This document shows, in pieces, positions 17,961 to 25,450 of a DNA stretch of 64,000 nt (position 1 is its first letter; every line of letters begins with the position of its first letter). The stretch spans positions 124,001 to 188,000 of the forward strand of contig CALBAX010000134.1 of the NCBI GenBank assembly GCA_937926875.1, given 5' to 3'. The notes under the pieces were generated by a model. That model ran no database searches. It worked only from the letters and a program-made list of their open reading frames with translations, and was not told the DNA's origin. This DNA comes from an uncultured Desulfovibrio sp. (lineage in GTDB: Bacteria; Desulfobacterota; Desulfovibrionia; Desulfovibrionales; Desulfovibrionaceae). A program made the translations under genes and the position numbers.

Positions 17961-20039
17961 GTGTCCCGCACCACCCCCGTAGACAAACAGCGCAATATCG
18001 GCATCATGGCCCATATTGACGCCGGCAAAACCACCACCACCGAACGCATCCTTTTCTACACCGGTGTTTCCCACAAGATCGGCGAAACCCACGACGGTGA
18101 GTCCACCATGGACTGGATGGAACAGGAACAGGAGCGCGGCATCACCATCACCTCCGCCGCCACCACCTGCTTCTGGAAGGACTGCCGCATCAACATCATC
18201 GACACCCCCGGCCACGTGGACTTCACCATCGAAGTGGAACGTTCCCTGCGCGTGCTGGACGGTGCCGTGTGCGTGTTCGACGCCGTGGCCGGCGTCGAGC
18301 CCCAGTCCGAGACCGTGTGGCGTCAGGCCGACCGCTACCACGTGCCCCGCATCTGCTTCGTGAACAAGATGGACCGCATCGGCGCCAACTTCTTCCGCTG
18401 CGTGGGCATGATCCACGAACGCCTGGGCGCCAAGGCCGTGCCCCTGCAGCTGCCCATCGGCGCTGAAGACAAATTTGAAGGCGTCGTGGACCTCATCGAA
18501 GGCAAGGCCCACCGCTTCGACAAGAGCTCCAAGGGCGCCCAGTTCACCGAAGAAGACGTGCCCGCCGAACTGAAGGACCTGTACGAAGAAAAGCGTCACG
18601 AACTCATCGAAGCCGTGGCCGAAGAAGATGAGACCCTGCTGGAAAAGTACCTGGGCGGCGAGGATCTGACCCGCGAAGAGATCATTTCCTGCATCCGCAA
18701 GGCCACCATCGCCCGCAACATCGTGCCCGTGCTCTGCGGTTCCGCTTTCCGCAACATGGGTGTGCAGCCCCTGCTGGACGCCGTGGTGGACTACCTGCCC
18801 TCCCCCGTGGACATCGCCGTCATGACCGGCCATGAGCCCGGCAACGAAGAGCACCTGATCGAATGCCCCTGCGACGACAAGGAACCCCTTGCCGGCCTGG
18901 TGTTCAAGCTGTTCTCCGACCCCTTCATCGGTCACCTGTCCTTCTTCCGCATCTACTCCGGCTGCCTGGAATCCGGTACCAGCGTGTACAACGCCAACAC
19001 CGGCAAGAAGGAACGCATCGGCCGCATCCTGAAGATGCACGCCAACAAGCGTGAAGACATCAAGTGGGCCGGCGCCGGTGACATCGTGGCTCTGGTGGGC
19101 CTGAAGAACGCCTCCACCGGCGACACCCTGTGCGACGAAAAGCGCCCGGTGATCCTGGAATCCCTGAACATCCCCGAGCCCGTCATCGAAGTGGCCATCG
19201 AGCCCAAGACCAAGGCCGACCGTGATGCCCTCTCCGCTGCCCTGAACAAGCTGGCCAAGGAAGACCCCTCCTTCCGCGTCAAGGGCGACGAAGAAACCAA
19301 CCAGACCCTGATCGCCGGTATGGGCGAACTGCACCTGGAGATCATCGTTGACCGCCTGACCCGCGAATTCAACGTCAACGCCAACGTGGGCAAGCCCCAG
19401 GTGGCCTACCGCGAAACCATCTCCAAGCCTGCCAAGACCGACATGAAGCATGCCAAGCAGTCTGGTGGTCGCGGTCAGTACGGTCACTGCGTGATCGAGG
19501 TGGAACCCAACCCGGGCAAGGGGTACGAGTTCATCAACTCCATCACCGGCGGCGTGATCCCCAAGGAATACATCCCCGCCATCGACAAGGGTATCCAGGA
19601 TGCCATGAAGTCCGGCGTGCTGGCCGGCTTCCCCTGCGTGGACCTGAAGGTCAACCTGGTCTTCGGTAGCTACCACGAAGTGGACTCCTCCGAACAGGCA
19701 TTCTATGTGGCCGGTTCCATGGCCATCAAGGACGCCATGCAGAAGGCCGGCCCGGTCCTGCTGGAACCCATCATGGACGTGGAAGTGGTCACCCCCGAAG
19801 AATACCTCGGTGACGTGATGGGCGACCTCAACGGCCGTCGCGGCCGCGTGCAGAGCATGGAAGCCCGCGCCGGCGGCGCCCAGAGCGTGCGTGCCCAGGT
19901 TCCCCTGGCCTCCATGTTCGGTTACGCCACCGACCTGCGCTCCCGTACCCAGGGCCGCGCCACCTTCACCATGCAGTTCGATCACTACGAGCGTGTGCCC
20001 CAGGCCATCGCCGACGAGATCCAGAAGAGCAAAAACTAG
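17961..20039 (+). CDS. fusA: Elongation factor G
   Basis: A 692-residue translocase GTPase that moves tRNAs and mRNA after peptide transfer. G1 motif AHIDAGKTTTTERIL, switch region RGITITSAATTCFW, DTPGHVDF and NKMD are all present, followed by EF-G domains II-V. The start is GTG at 17961, chosen because GGAGGATAAC precedes it and the protein then begins like known EF-G (SRTTPVDKQRNIGIMAHIDA). Length is typical. A strong terminator follows. Confidence 0.97.
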   Translation: MSRTTPVDKQRNIGIMAHIDAGKTTTTERILFYTGVSHKIGETHDGESTMDWMEQEQERGITITSAATTCFWKDCRINIIDTPGHVDFTIEVERSLRVLDGAVCVFDAVAGVEPQSETVWRQADRYHVPRICFVNKMDRIGANFFRCVGMIHERLGAKAVPLQLPIGAEDKFEGVVDLIEGKAHRFDKSSKGAQFTEEDVPAELKDLYEEKRHELIEAVAEEDETLLEKYLGGEDLTREEIISCIRKATIARNIVPVLCGSAFRNMGVQPLLDAVVDYLPSPVDIAVMTGHEPGNEEHLIECPCDDKEPLAGLVFKLFSDPFIGHLSFFRIYSGCLESGTSVYNANTGKKERIGRILKMHANKREDIKWAGAGDIVALVGLKNASTGDTLCDEKRPVILESLNIPEPVIEVAIEPKTKADRDALSAALNKLAKEDPSFRVKGDEETNQTLIAGMGELHLEIIVDRLTREFNVNANVGKPQVAYRETISKPAKTDMKHAKQSGGRGQYGHCVIEVEPNPGKGYEFINSITGGVIPKEYIPAIDKGIQDAMKSGVLAGFPCVDLKVNLVFGSYHEVDSSEQAFYVAGSMAIKDAMQKAGPVLLEPIMDVEVVTPEEYLGDVMGDLNGRRGRVQSMEARAGGAQSVRAQVPLASMFGYATDLRSRTQGRATFTMQFDHYERVPQAIADEIQKSKN

Positions 20040-20094
20040 CGTCCCGGACGTCCGTTCCTACAAAGACCGGACAGCGCTGGTTGCTTGATATGAC

Positions 20095-20132
20095 GGCGGG
20101 GATCTTGCAAGGCAAGATCCCCGCCTTTTTTT
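20095..20132 (+). terminator. Intrinsic terminator of fusA
   Basis: A perfect 14-bp stem GGCGGGGATCTTGC/GCAAGATCCCCGCC with a 3-base loop and seven T residues. Confidence 0.95.
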
Positions 20133-20176
20133 CATCGTTTTCCTCCCGGAAGCCCATGACCGGAAAGGATGTTCCC

Positions 20177-21370
20177 ATGAGCGATACGCGCAACGACCTG
20201 CCCCTCGGCTTCTCCGCCGGGGCCGCTGCGGCCGGTTTCAAAAAAGCCGGCCGCGACGACCTTGGGCTGATTGTTTCCGACCGTCCCGCCGTGCTGGCGG
20301 GCCTGTTCACCACCAATGCCTTCAAGGCCGCCCCTGTGCAGGTCTGCCAGCAGACCCTGCGCGAGCACGGCACCTGCCGCGCCGTGCTGGCCAACTCCGG
20401 CCAGGCCAATGCCTGTACCGGCGACGAGGGGCTGGAAAATTGCCTTGAGACCCGGCGCATGGTCGCCGCCCTCACCGGGCTGGCCCCGCACGAGATCATG
20501 CCCATGTCCACCGGCGTCATTGGCGACCAGCTCAAAATGGAGCGCTGGCGCGAGGCCGTGCCCGCCCTGGTGCAAAGCCTGGGCAGCCGCGATGCCGAAG
20601 GCTTCACCCGCGCGTTCATGACCACCGACGCCTTTCCCAAGTTCGCCAGCATCACGGTGCCCCTGTCCGGCGGCACCGTGCGTCTCACCGGCATGGCCAA
20701 GGGCGCAGGCATGATCTGCCCCAACATGGCCACCATGCTGGCCGTCATGCTCACCGACGCCGCTGTGGACCGCGAGACCTGGCAGGCCATGTTCGCCCGC
20801 GCCGTGGACAAGACCTTCAACCGCGTCAGCGTGGACGGCGATACCTCCACCAACGACACCATCCTCGGCCTGGCCAACGGCGCTTCCGGCATCCGGGCCG
20901 AAGGTGAGGACGCCGCCCTGCTGGAAAAGGGCCTTACCGACATCCTGGGCCAGATCTCCTACATGCTGGTCAAGGACGGCGAAGGCGCCAGCAAGGTCAT
21001 GCACATCACCGTGAGCGGCGCCGCCTCCGACGAGGACGCCTGCCGCATCGCCCGCACCGTGGGCCACTCCCAGCTGGTCAAGACCGCCATCTACGGCCAG
21101 GACGCCAACTGGGGCCGCATCGTGGCCGCTGTGGGCCGCAGCGGGGCCCGGGTCGATCCCAGCCGCGTACGCCTGGTGCTCTGCGGCATCGAACGCTTCC
21201 GCGACGGCCAGCCCGTCAATGGCGACAAGGAAGCCGAACTTTCCGAGCTGCTCAAGGCCACCGACATCCCGGTGGAGATCCATATGGGCCTGGGCGACGG
21301 CTGCTACGATCTGCGCGCCTCCGACCTCGGCCACGAATACGTCAGCCTCAACGCCGATTACCGCTCGTAA
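20177..21370 (+). CDS. argJ: Bifunctional ornithine acetyltransferase/N-acetylglutamate synthase
   Basis: A 397-residue ArgJ, which transfers the acetyl group from N-acetylornithine to glutamate, and may use acetyl-CoA, in arginine synthesis. The proprotein cleaves itself before the conserved Thr in PNMATML; here it is T186. Another conserved block is DGDTSTNDT. The ATG at 20177 is chosen for the AAGGA seven to eight bases ahead; an ATG at 20156 is possible. Whether it is bifunctional cannot be read from sequence. No other arg genes are adjacent. Confidence 0.95.
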   Translation: MSDTRNDLPLGFSAGAAAAGFKKAGRDDLGLIVSDRPAVLAGLFTTNAFKAAPVQVCQQTLREHGTCRAVLANSGQANACTGDEGLENCLETRRMVAALTGLAPHEIMPMSTGVIGDQLKMERWREAVPALVQSLGSRDAEGFTRAFMTTDAFPKFASITVPLSGGTVRLTGMAKGAGMICPNMATMLAVMLTDAAVDRETWQAMFARAVDKTFNRVSVDGDTSTNDTILGLANGASGIRAEGEDAALLEKGLTDILGQISYMLVKDGEGASKVMHITVSGAASDEDACRIARTVGHSQLVKTAIYGQDANWGRIVAAVGRSGARVDPSRVRLVLCGIERFRDGQPVNGDKEAELSELLKATDIPVEIHMGLGDGCYDLRASDLGHEYVSLNADYRS

Positions 21371-21391
21371 ACGGGGAGTGAGGATTTTTTG

Positions 21392-21475
21392 TTGAGGGGG
21401 AAGGAGGCCCTTTGACGCTAGCAAAGGGCCTCCTTCCCCCCTCAAACTCCCCCCTTCCTCCCCAAACGCGCTTTA
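21392..21475 (+). repeat. Palindromic intergenic repeat, copy B
   Basis: The palindrome at 21392-21445 has arms TTGAGGGGGAAGGAGGCCCT and its complement around an ACGCTAG loop. It is followed by the flank CTCCCCCCTTCCTCCCC and AAACGCGCTTTAT. It begins 21 bases after the argJ stop. Confidence 0.85.
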
Positions 21476-21662
21476 TCGGGGAGAGGCGGAGAAACACGGC
21501 ATCGCCGTGCTTCCCCGCCTCTCCTTCTCTGTCACAGGAATAAACATTTCCCCGGCCATTCCTGCCGTCCTTCCCCATCCCCCCTTCCCGCCTCTTGCCA
21601 CTTTGCTGACGCATGCTTATCTACAGTGAGCGAATCCTTACCTCGCACATCAAGGAGACAAC

Positions 21663-22529
21663 ATGACCAGCCAGATCAAGACCGTGCTGCTTCTCGCCCT
21701 GCTTTCCGCCATCATCATCGGCCTGGGCGGCATCATGGGCGGCCGCACCGGCATCATCATCGCCTTCGTGATCGCCATGATCATGAACGTGGGTTCCTAC
21801 TGGTATTCGGACAAGATCGTGCTGTCCATGTACCAGGCCCGCGAGCTGTCCGAGGATGAAGCCCCCATGCTGCACCGCATGGTGGCCGAGCTTGCCGCCA
21901 ATGCCGGCATCCCCAAGCCCCGCGTTTGCGTCATCCCTGAAGATGCGCCCAACGCCTTCGCCACCGGCCGCGACCCCGAGCACGGCGTGGTGGCCGTCAC
22001 CGACGGCATCATGCGCATCCTCAGCCCCGAGGAGCTGCGCGGCGTCATCGCCCACGAGATCGGCCACATCGCCAACCGTGACATCCTGATCCAGACCATT
22101 GCCGGCGTGCTGGCCTCTGTCATCGTCAGCATCGCCAACTTCATGCAGTTCGCCGCCATCTTCGGCGGCAGCAGCAACGATGAGGAAGGCAGCAGCAATC
22201 CCATCGCCGCGTTGCTGCTGGCCATCCTGGCCCCCATCGCCGCCAGCATCATCCAGATGGCGATCTCCCGCTCGCGCGAGTACCTGGCCGACGAGACCGG
22301 CGCCCGCATCTGCGGCCAGCCCCTGGCCCTGGCCGGCGCCCTGCACAAGCTGGGCGTGGCCAGCGGACAGATCCCCATGCAGAACGGCAACCCCAGCACC
22401 GAACAGATGTTCATCGTCTCGCCGCTGTTCGGCTTCGGTGGCGGCAGCATGGCCAACCTGTTCAGCACGCACCCGCCGCTGGAAGAACGCATCGCCCGCC
22501 TGCAGGAGATGAGCCGCCAGGCCCGCTAG
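21663..22529 (+). CDS. htpX: Membrane zinc metalloprotease HtpX (M48B)
   Basis: A 288-residue M48 peptidase. Two N-terminal membrane segments (about residues 6-24 and 29-46) precede the zinc motif H131-E-I-G-H135, and a further hydrophobic pair lies around residues 143-205. The third zinc ligand Glu is in the SREYLADE block. HtpX degrades misfolded membrane proteins with its active site on the cytoplasmic side. The start follows AAGGAGACAAC. It appears monocistronic, with a hairpin terminator after it. Confidence 0.94.
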   Translation: MTSQIKTVLLLALLSAIIIGLGGIMGGRTGIIIAFVIAMIMNVGSYWYSDKIVLSMYQARELSEDEAPMLHRMVAELAANAGIPKPRVCVIPEDAPNAFATGRDPEHGVVAVTDGIMRILSPEELRGVIAHEIGHIANRDILIQTIAGVLASVIVSIANFMQFAAIFGGSSNDEEGSSNPIAALLLAILAPIAASIIQMAISRSREYLADETGARICGQPLALAGALHKLGVASGQIPMQNGNPSTEQMFIVSPLFGFGGGSMANLFSTHPPLEERIARLQEMSRQAR

Positions 22530-22568
22530 CGGCCTTCCCCACGCCCTCCGGCGTACGAACCTTTTGAC

Positions 22569-22620
22569 AAAAAAGCGGGCTTGGTGTGTAGTCAGTCATG
22601 ACGCCACCTGCCCGCTTTTG
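22569..22620 (+). terminator. Terminator after htpX
   Basis: AGCGGGC (22574-22580) pairs with GCCCGCT (22610-22616), with partial inner pairing (TGGTG/CACC) and a TTTT run. It is flanked by A residues on the other side, so it may work both ways. Confidence 0.65.
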
Positions 22621-22669
22621 TCGTGCCCGGGGGCGAATCTGATGCCGGTACGCCCGGCAGGAGAATGAC

Positions 22670-23086
22670 ATGAAACGTTTTCCCGTGATCCTTGCCCCCG
22701 CCCTGCTTGGGTCCCTGCTGATGCTGGGCGGCTGCGCCGCCACAGGCCCCAGTACGGCCCCCCTGCCGCCTGACCGTGACTGCCAGGACGTCTACACCGT
22801 GGCTCCCGGCAATTACATCATCGACATCGCGGGCGGCTCCATGGTCGTCCTCGACCCGGCCGTGCAGGACTTCCCCCTGTTCTGCTCGCCCGAAGAAGCC
22901 CGCGCCGGCCTGAAGACCGCCATGGACAATGGTGCCCTGCCCGCCGGGGACTGGCGCATCTACCGCCTCAACGGCACCCTGCAGGAGATCGGCCAGCAGC
23001 ACGAGCCCGGCCATTACAGCCTGGCCCGCATGGCCCGTCTGGTGGACTGGGTGAGCAAGGCAGAGACCGCCACGGAACAGGAATAG
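22670..23086 (+). CDS. Small outer-membrane or periplasmic lipoprotein, unknown function
   Basis: A 138-residue protein with a lipoprotein signal peptide. The lipobox MLGGC places the modified Cys at position 22. The mature part has a short Pro/Ala linker and a compact domain with a repeated Cys (CQDVYT and FCSPEEA) and a C-terminal amphipathic stretch. I do not recognise the family. The next residues after the Cys are Ala-Ala, so there is no inner-membrane retention Asp. It is monocistronic between two terminators. Confidence 0.75.
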   Translation: MKRFPVILAPALLGSLLMLGGCAATGPSTAPLPPDRDCQDVYTVAPGNYIIDIAGGSMVVLDPAVQDFPLFCSPEEARAGLKTAMDNGALPAGDWRIYRLNGTLQEIGQQHEPGHYSLARMARLVDWVSKAETATEQE

Positions 23087-23194
23087 GCCCGTACACTGCC
23101 CTGCGCCGGGAAAGGCGGAAGCCCTCTCCGTGTGGCGGCATGCGGCGATGCCCGGCCGTACAGCTCCGTGCGATCCCCTGTCCTTTAGAGCAAT

Positions 23195-23232
23195 AAAAAG
23201 AGCTCCATCCTGTTGTGGATGGAGCTCTTTCC
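23195..23232. terminator. Bidirectional terminator
   Basis: A perfect 14-bp stem AAAGAGCTCCATCC/GGATGGAGCTCTTT lies between the convergent lipoprotein and nitroreductase genes. The stronger T-run is on the minus strand. Confidence 0.9.
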
Positions 23233-23317
23233 ATATGCTTCGGCCTTCCTCCCGCCCGCAAGCGCGGCCCCTGAGGCGCACGGGCCGCAAGACAGGAGCG
23301 GCTTCTTTGCGAGGCGG

Positions 23318-24091
23318 CTACTTCCAGATGCACGCAGGGGCACTGCGGAACGGGATGCGCCGGTACGAGACCGCGGGCGTCCCCACCATGAGCGCCGCGT
23401 ACAGTTTGTGCCCCTCCGGCAGGTCGAGCCCCGCAGGTGATCCGTGGGCGCAGGCCTCCAGCAGCATCCCGGCCCAGCAGGAGCCCAGCCCCAGCGAAGG
23501 CAGGATGAGCTCAAGATACGCTGCAGCCGTGGCACAGTCCGTCTCGGAAAGGATGCGTTCCGGCGCGTGGATGAGGATGAGGCAGGGCGCGCCGCGGAAA
23601 AGCGTGTCGTTGCCGTTGCGTACGTTCCGCGTATGCCCGGCATACAGGCCGTGTGCCTCCATGAGTTCCACCGTCCCCCGCAACAGGGCCTCCACCCGGG
23701 GACGTCCGTGAAGGATGGTGTAGCCCACTTCCCGGGCATTGTGGGCCGTCGGCGCATAGGCCGCCACGTCCAGGGCACTGCGGAGCAGGGCCCTGTCAGG
23801 GGCCTCCGGCCTGAAATCCCTGATGGCCCGCCGCGCCTTGAGCCAACGGCCTGCCAAAGTTGCGGGCAGGGCTTCCCCTGCCTCCTCCAGCTGTCCCGCG
23901 CTCATGCCGTCCAGCCGGATGGCTCCTTCAGGACAGACGGCGATGCAGTGGCCGCAATGGACACAACTGTCCTGGCGGGACGGCTCGATATACGGGACAC
24001 CAGCCTCCGGCAACCGGATCAGGCCGCACACGCAACCGGAAGCACAGCAGCCGCAGTGACGGCACAGGGAGATATCGACAGTGAACGGCAT
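23318..24091 (-). CDS. Ferredoxin-nitroreductase fusion protein
   Basis: A 257-residue protein. The N-terminal 65 residues hold two [4Fe-4S] motifs (CRHCGCCASGC and CVHCGHCIAVCPEG). The rest is an FMN nitroreductase-fold domain starting near residue 80 (RRAIRDFRPE) with the cofactor-binding APTAHNAREV block. Such fusions move electrons from ferredoxin or its own clusters to FMN and reduce an unknown acceptor. The start at 24091 follows AAGGA. The frame remains open upstream to about 24334, but that part is the out-of-frame tail of the HesB-like gene and is not needed. It is the last gene of a minus-strand group with the HesB-like gene, activase and glycyl radical enzyme. Confidence 0.85.
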   Translation of the reverse strand: MPFTVDISLCRHCGCCASGCVCGLIRLPEAGVPYIEPSRQDSCVHCGHCIAVCPEGAIRLDGMSAGQLEEAGEALPATLAGRWLKARRAIRDFRPEAPDRALLRSALDVAAYAPTAHNAREVGYTILHGRPRVEALLRGTVELMEAHGLYAGHTRNVRNGNDTLFRGAPCLILIHAPERILSETDCATAAAYLELILPSLGLGSCWAGMLLEACAHGSPAGLDLPEGHKLYAALMVGTPAVSYRRIPFRSAPACIWK

Positions 24092-24176
24092 GGAGATTCC
24101 TTTTTGAAAAACAGTGACGATGGCCGGGACAGCATGCTGCGCTCCCCGCGTCATGCACGCCTTTCCGGGCCTTCCC

Positions 24177-24457
24177 TCAACAGCGCTCGACGTGCAGGCG
24201 CCCGTCCCGGAACAGCAGGGCAAAACTGCCCCCGTATCTGTCGCACAACTCTTCCGCGGCGATGAAGGGGCCCCCCCGACGATACACAGCTCGTCCCGGG
24301 ACCCGTCCCGTACGTCGATGCCCGGCCCGAGCATCTTCGTGGCATGTCAGCCGCCGAGCGTGTATTCCTTCAGCCGGATGCAGGACCCCGGAACTTCCTG
24401 CCGCAGCAGCACGGCCAGTTTCTCAAGCACGGCCGGATCGGCTTTTACGGTGAACAT
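24177..24457 (-). CDS. Candidate HesB/IscA-like selenoprotein with UGA and one-base frame break
   Basis: Translation from ATG 24457 gives 36 residues ending LKEYTLGG, then a TGA at 24347-24349, then LGPGIDVRDGSRDELCIVGG. HesB/IscA proteins have GGC at this point; HesB-like selenoproteins have Gly-Gly-Sec. A hairpin fitting bacterial SECIS rules follows the TGA. Further on, seven G residues (24271-24277) put the frame off by one. With one extra G the protein continues PFIAAEELCDRYGG, then SFALLFRDGRLHVERC, and stops at 24177, making 93 residues, the size of a short IscA domain. Without it the frame runs into the nitroreductase. The break may be a homopolymer sequencing error, phase variation or gene decay. 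selB is present at 47.0 kb. Confidence 0.6.
24317..24349 (-). promoter_or_regulatory. Candidate bacterial SECIS element
   Basis: After the TGA (24347-24349) come 11 bases, then GATGCTC pairing with GGGCATC (seven pairs, one G-U) around a GGGCC loop. The loop begins 18 bases after the TGA and starts with G. Both fit published bacterial SECIS rules (loop 16-37 bases from UGA, G in the first two loop positions). Confidence 0.55.
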
Positions 24458-24465
24458 GGGGACTC

Positions 24466-25365
24466 CTAAACGATCTCCGTTTCCAGTCCGTGGGCCGCAA
24501 AGCGCGCCAGGGCAACATGGAGCCCGGCGGGACTGAATTCGCGCACGTCCGGCACAGGACGGGCCAGGGCCTGATACTTGCCGCTCCCGAAGGAATGGCA
24601 GGGCAGCACGTCCACATGGCGCACGCCGTATTCCCCGAGCAGGGCCGCCACGGCAGCGACATCCTCCTCGCCATCGTTCAGGCCGGGCATCAGGGGGACG
24701 CGGATACGGATCTTTTCCGGGCAGGCCGCCAGAGCCGTGCGCAGGTTGCGCAGGATAAGGCTGTTGCCCACGCCGGTGAGGCGCTTGTGCGCGTCGCTGT
24801 CCATCTGCTTGATGTCGAACAGGAACAGGTCCGCCTTGCGGAGCAGCGCCCGGAAGAACACGGGATCCGTCTGGCCGCAGGTGTCGATGCAGACATGCAG
24901 GGCCTCGTCCTGGCAGGCATCCACCAAAGTCATGAGGAACTCCGGCTGCATGGTGCACTCGCCACCGCTGAAGGTCACACCGCCACCGGAATTGCCGAAG
25001 AAAGCGGCATCCTTGCGGACGACGCGCATGACCTCCCCGACCTCGTACTCCCGCCCGGACAGGCTGCAGGCCGATGTGGGGCACTGGGCGGCGCACTGGC
25101 CGCAGCCCGTGCAGCGCGAAAGGTCGCGCCCGATCACCTGATCCTTTTCCGTAACGGCCCCGTGCTGGCATACCTGTCGGCAACGGCCGCAGCCGGAGCA
25201 CAGGTCAGGAAAGAACATGAGCTGGGGCGCCGGGGCCTGCGATTCGGGATTGCTGCACCACAGGCAACGCAGGGGACAGCCCTTGAAAAAGACGGTGGTC
25301 CTCAGCCCGGGGCCGTCATGCACGGACATGCGCTGGATATTGTAGAGGATCCCTCGTGGGGTCAT
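24466..25365 (-). CDS. Glycyl radical enzyme activating protein (radical SAM)
   Basis: A 299-residue radical SAM activase. The CxxxCxxC motif is C30, C34, C37 (KGCPLRCLWCSNPES). Two extra [4Fe-4S] ferredoxin motifs (CSGCGRCRQVC and CTGCGQCAAQCP) sit near residues 57-95. This is the form seen in activases of glycerol dehydratase, choline lyase and isethionate lyase types, but not PFL activase. GNSGGGVTFSGGECT is the conserved glycine-rich SAM loop. It should abstract H from the glycyl loop of the enzyme encoded just upstream. The gene is 85 bases after the glycyl radical enzyme, with a hairpin terminator between them, and 8 bases before the HesB-like gene. Confidence 0.94.
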   Translation of the reverse strand: MTPRGILYNIQRMSVHDGPGLRTTVFFKGCPLRCLWCSNPESQAPAPQLMFFPDLCSGCGRCRQVCQHGAVTEKDQVIGRDLSRCTGCGQCAAQCPTSACSLSGREYEVGEVMRVVRKDAAFFGNSGGGVTFSGGECTMQPEFLMTLVDACQDEALHVCIDTCGQTDPVFFRALLRKADLFLFDIKQMDSDAHKRLTGVGNSLILRNLRTALAACPEKIRIRVPLMPGLNDGEEDVAAVAALLGEYGVRHVDVLPCHSFGSGKYQALARPVPDVREFSPAGLHVALARFAAHGLETEIV

Positions 25366-25408
25366 GGTTACCTCGCCTGACCGGGCAGACCTGCCCGGCG
25401 AAGAACGT

Positions 25409-25442
25409 GAAAAGCCGGACGGGTGCGGGCATCCGTCCGGCT
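25409..25442 (-). terminator. Hairpin terminator between enzyme and activase genes
   Basis: A perfect 10-bp stem AGCCGGACGG/CCGTCCGGCT is followed on the minus strand by TTTTC. It starts 9 bases after the glycyl radical enzyme stop. Partial read-through would give little activase per enzyme. A second hairpin (CCGGGCAG/CTGCCCGG, 25381-25398) follows. Confidence 0.7.
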
Positions 25443-25450
25443 GTCAACGA

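Noticed and set aside
23318..24334. A longer nitroreductase starting upstream at 24334.
   Set aside because: The extra N-terminal residues are the unshifted read of the HesB-like gene; a ribosome site precedes the ATG at 24091 and the ferredoxin domain starts there.
24347..24457. A 36-residue protein ending at the TGA as the whole gene.
   Set aside because: IscA-like sequence continues in frame after the TGA, and the short piece would lack most of the fold.
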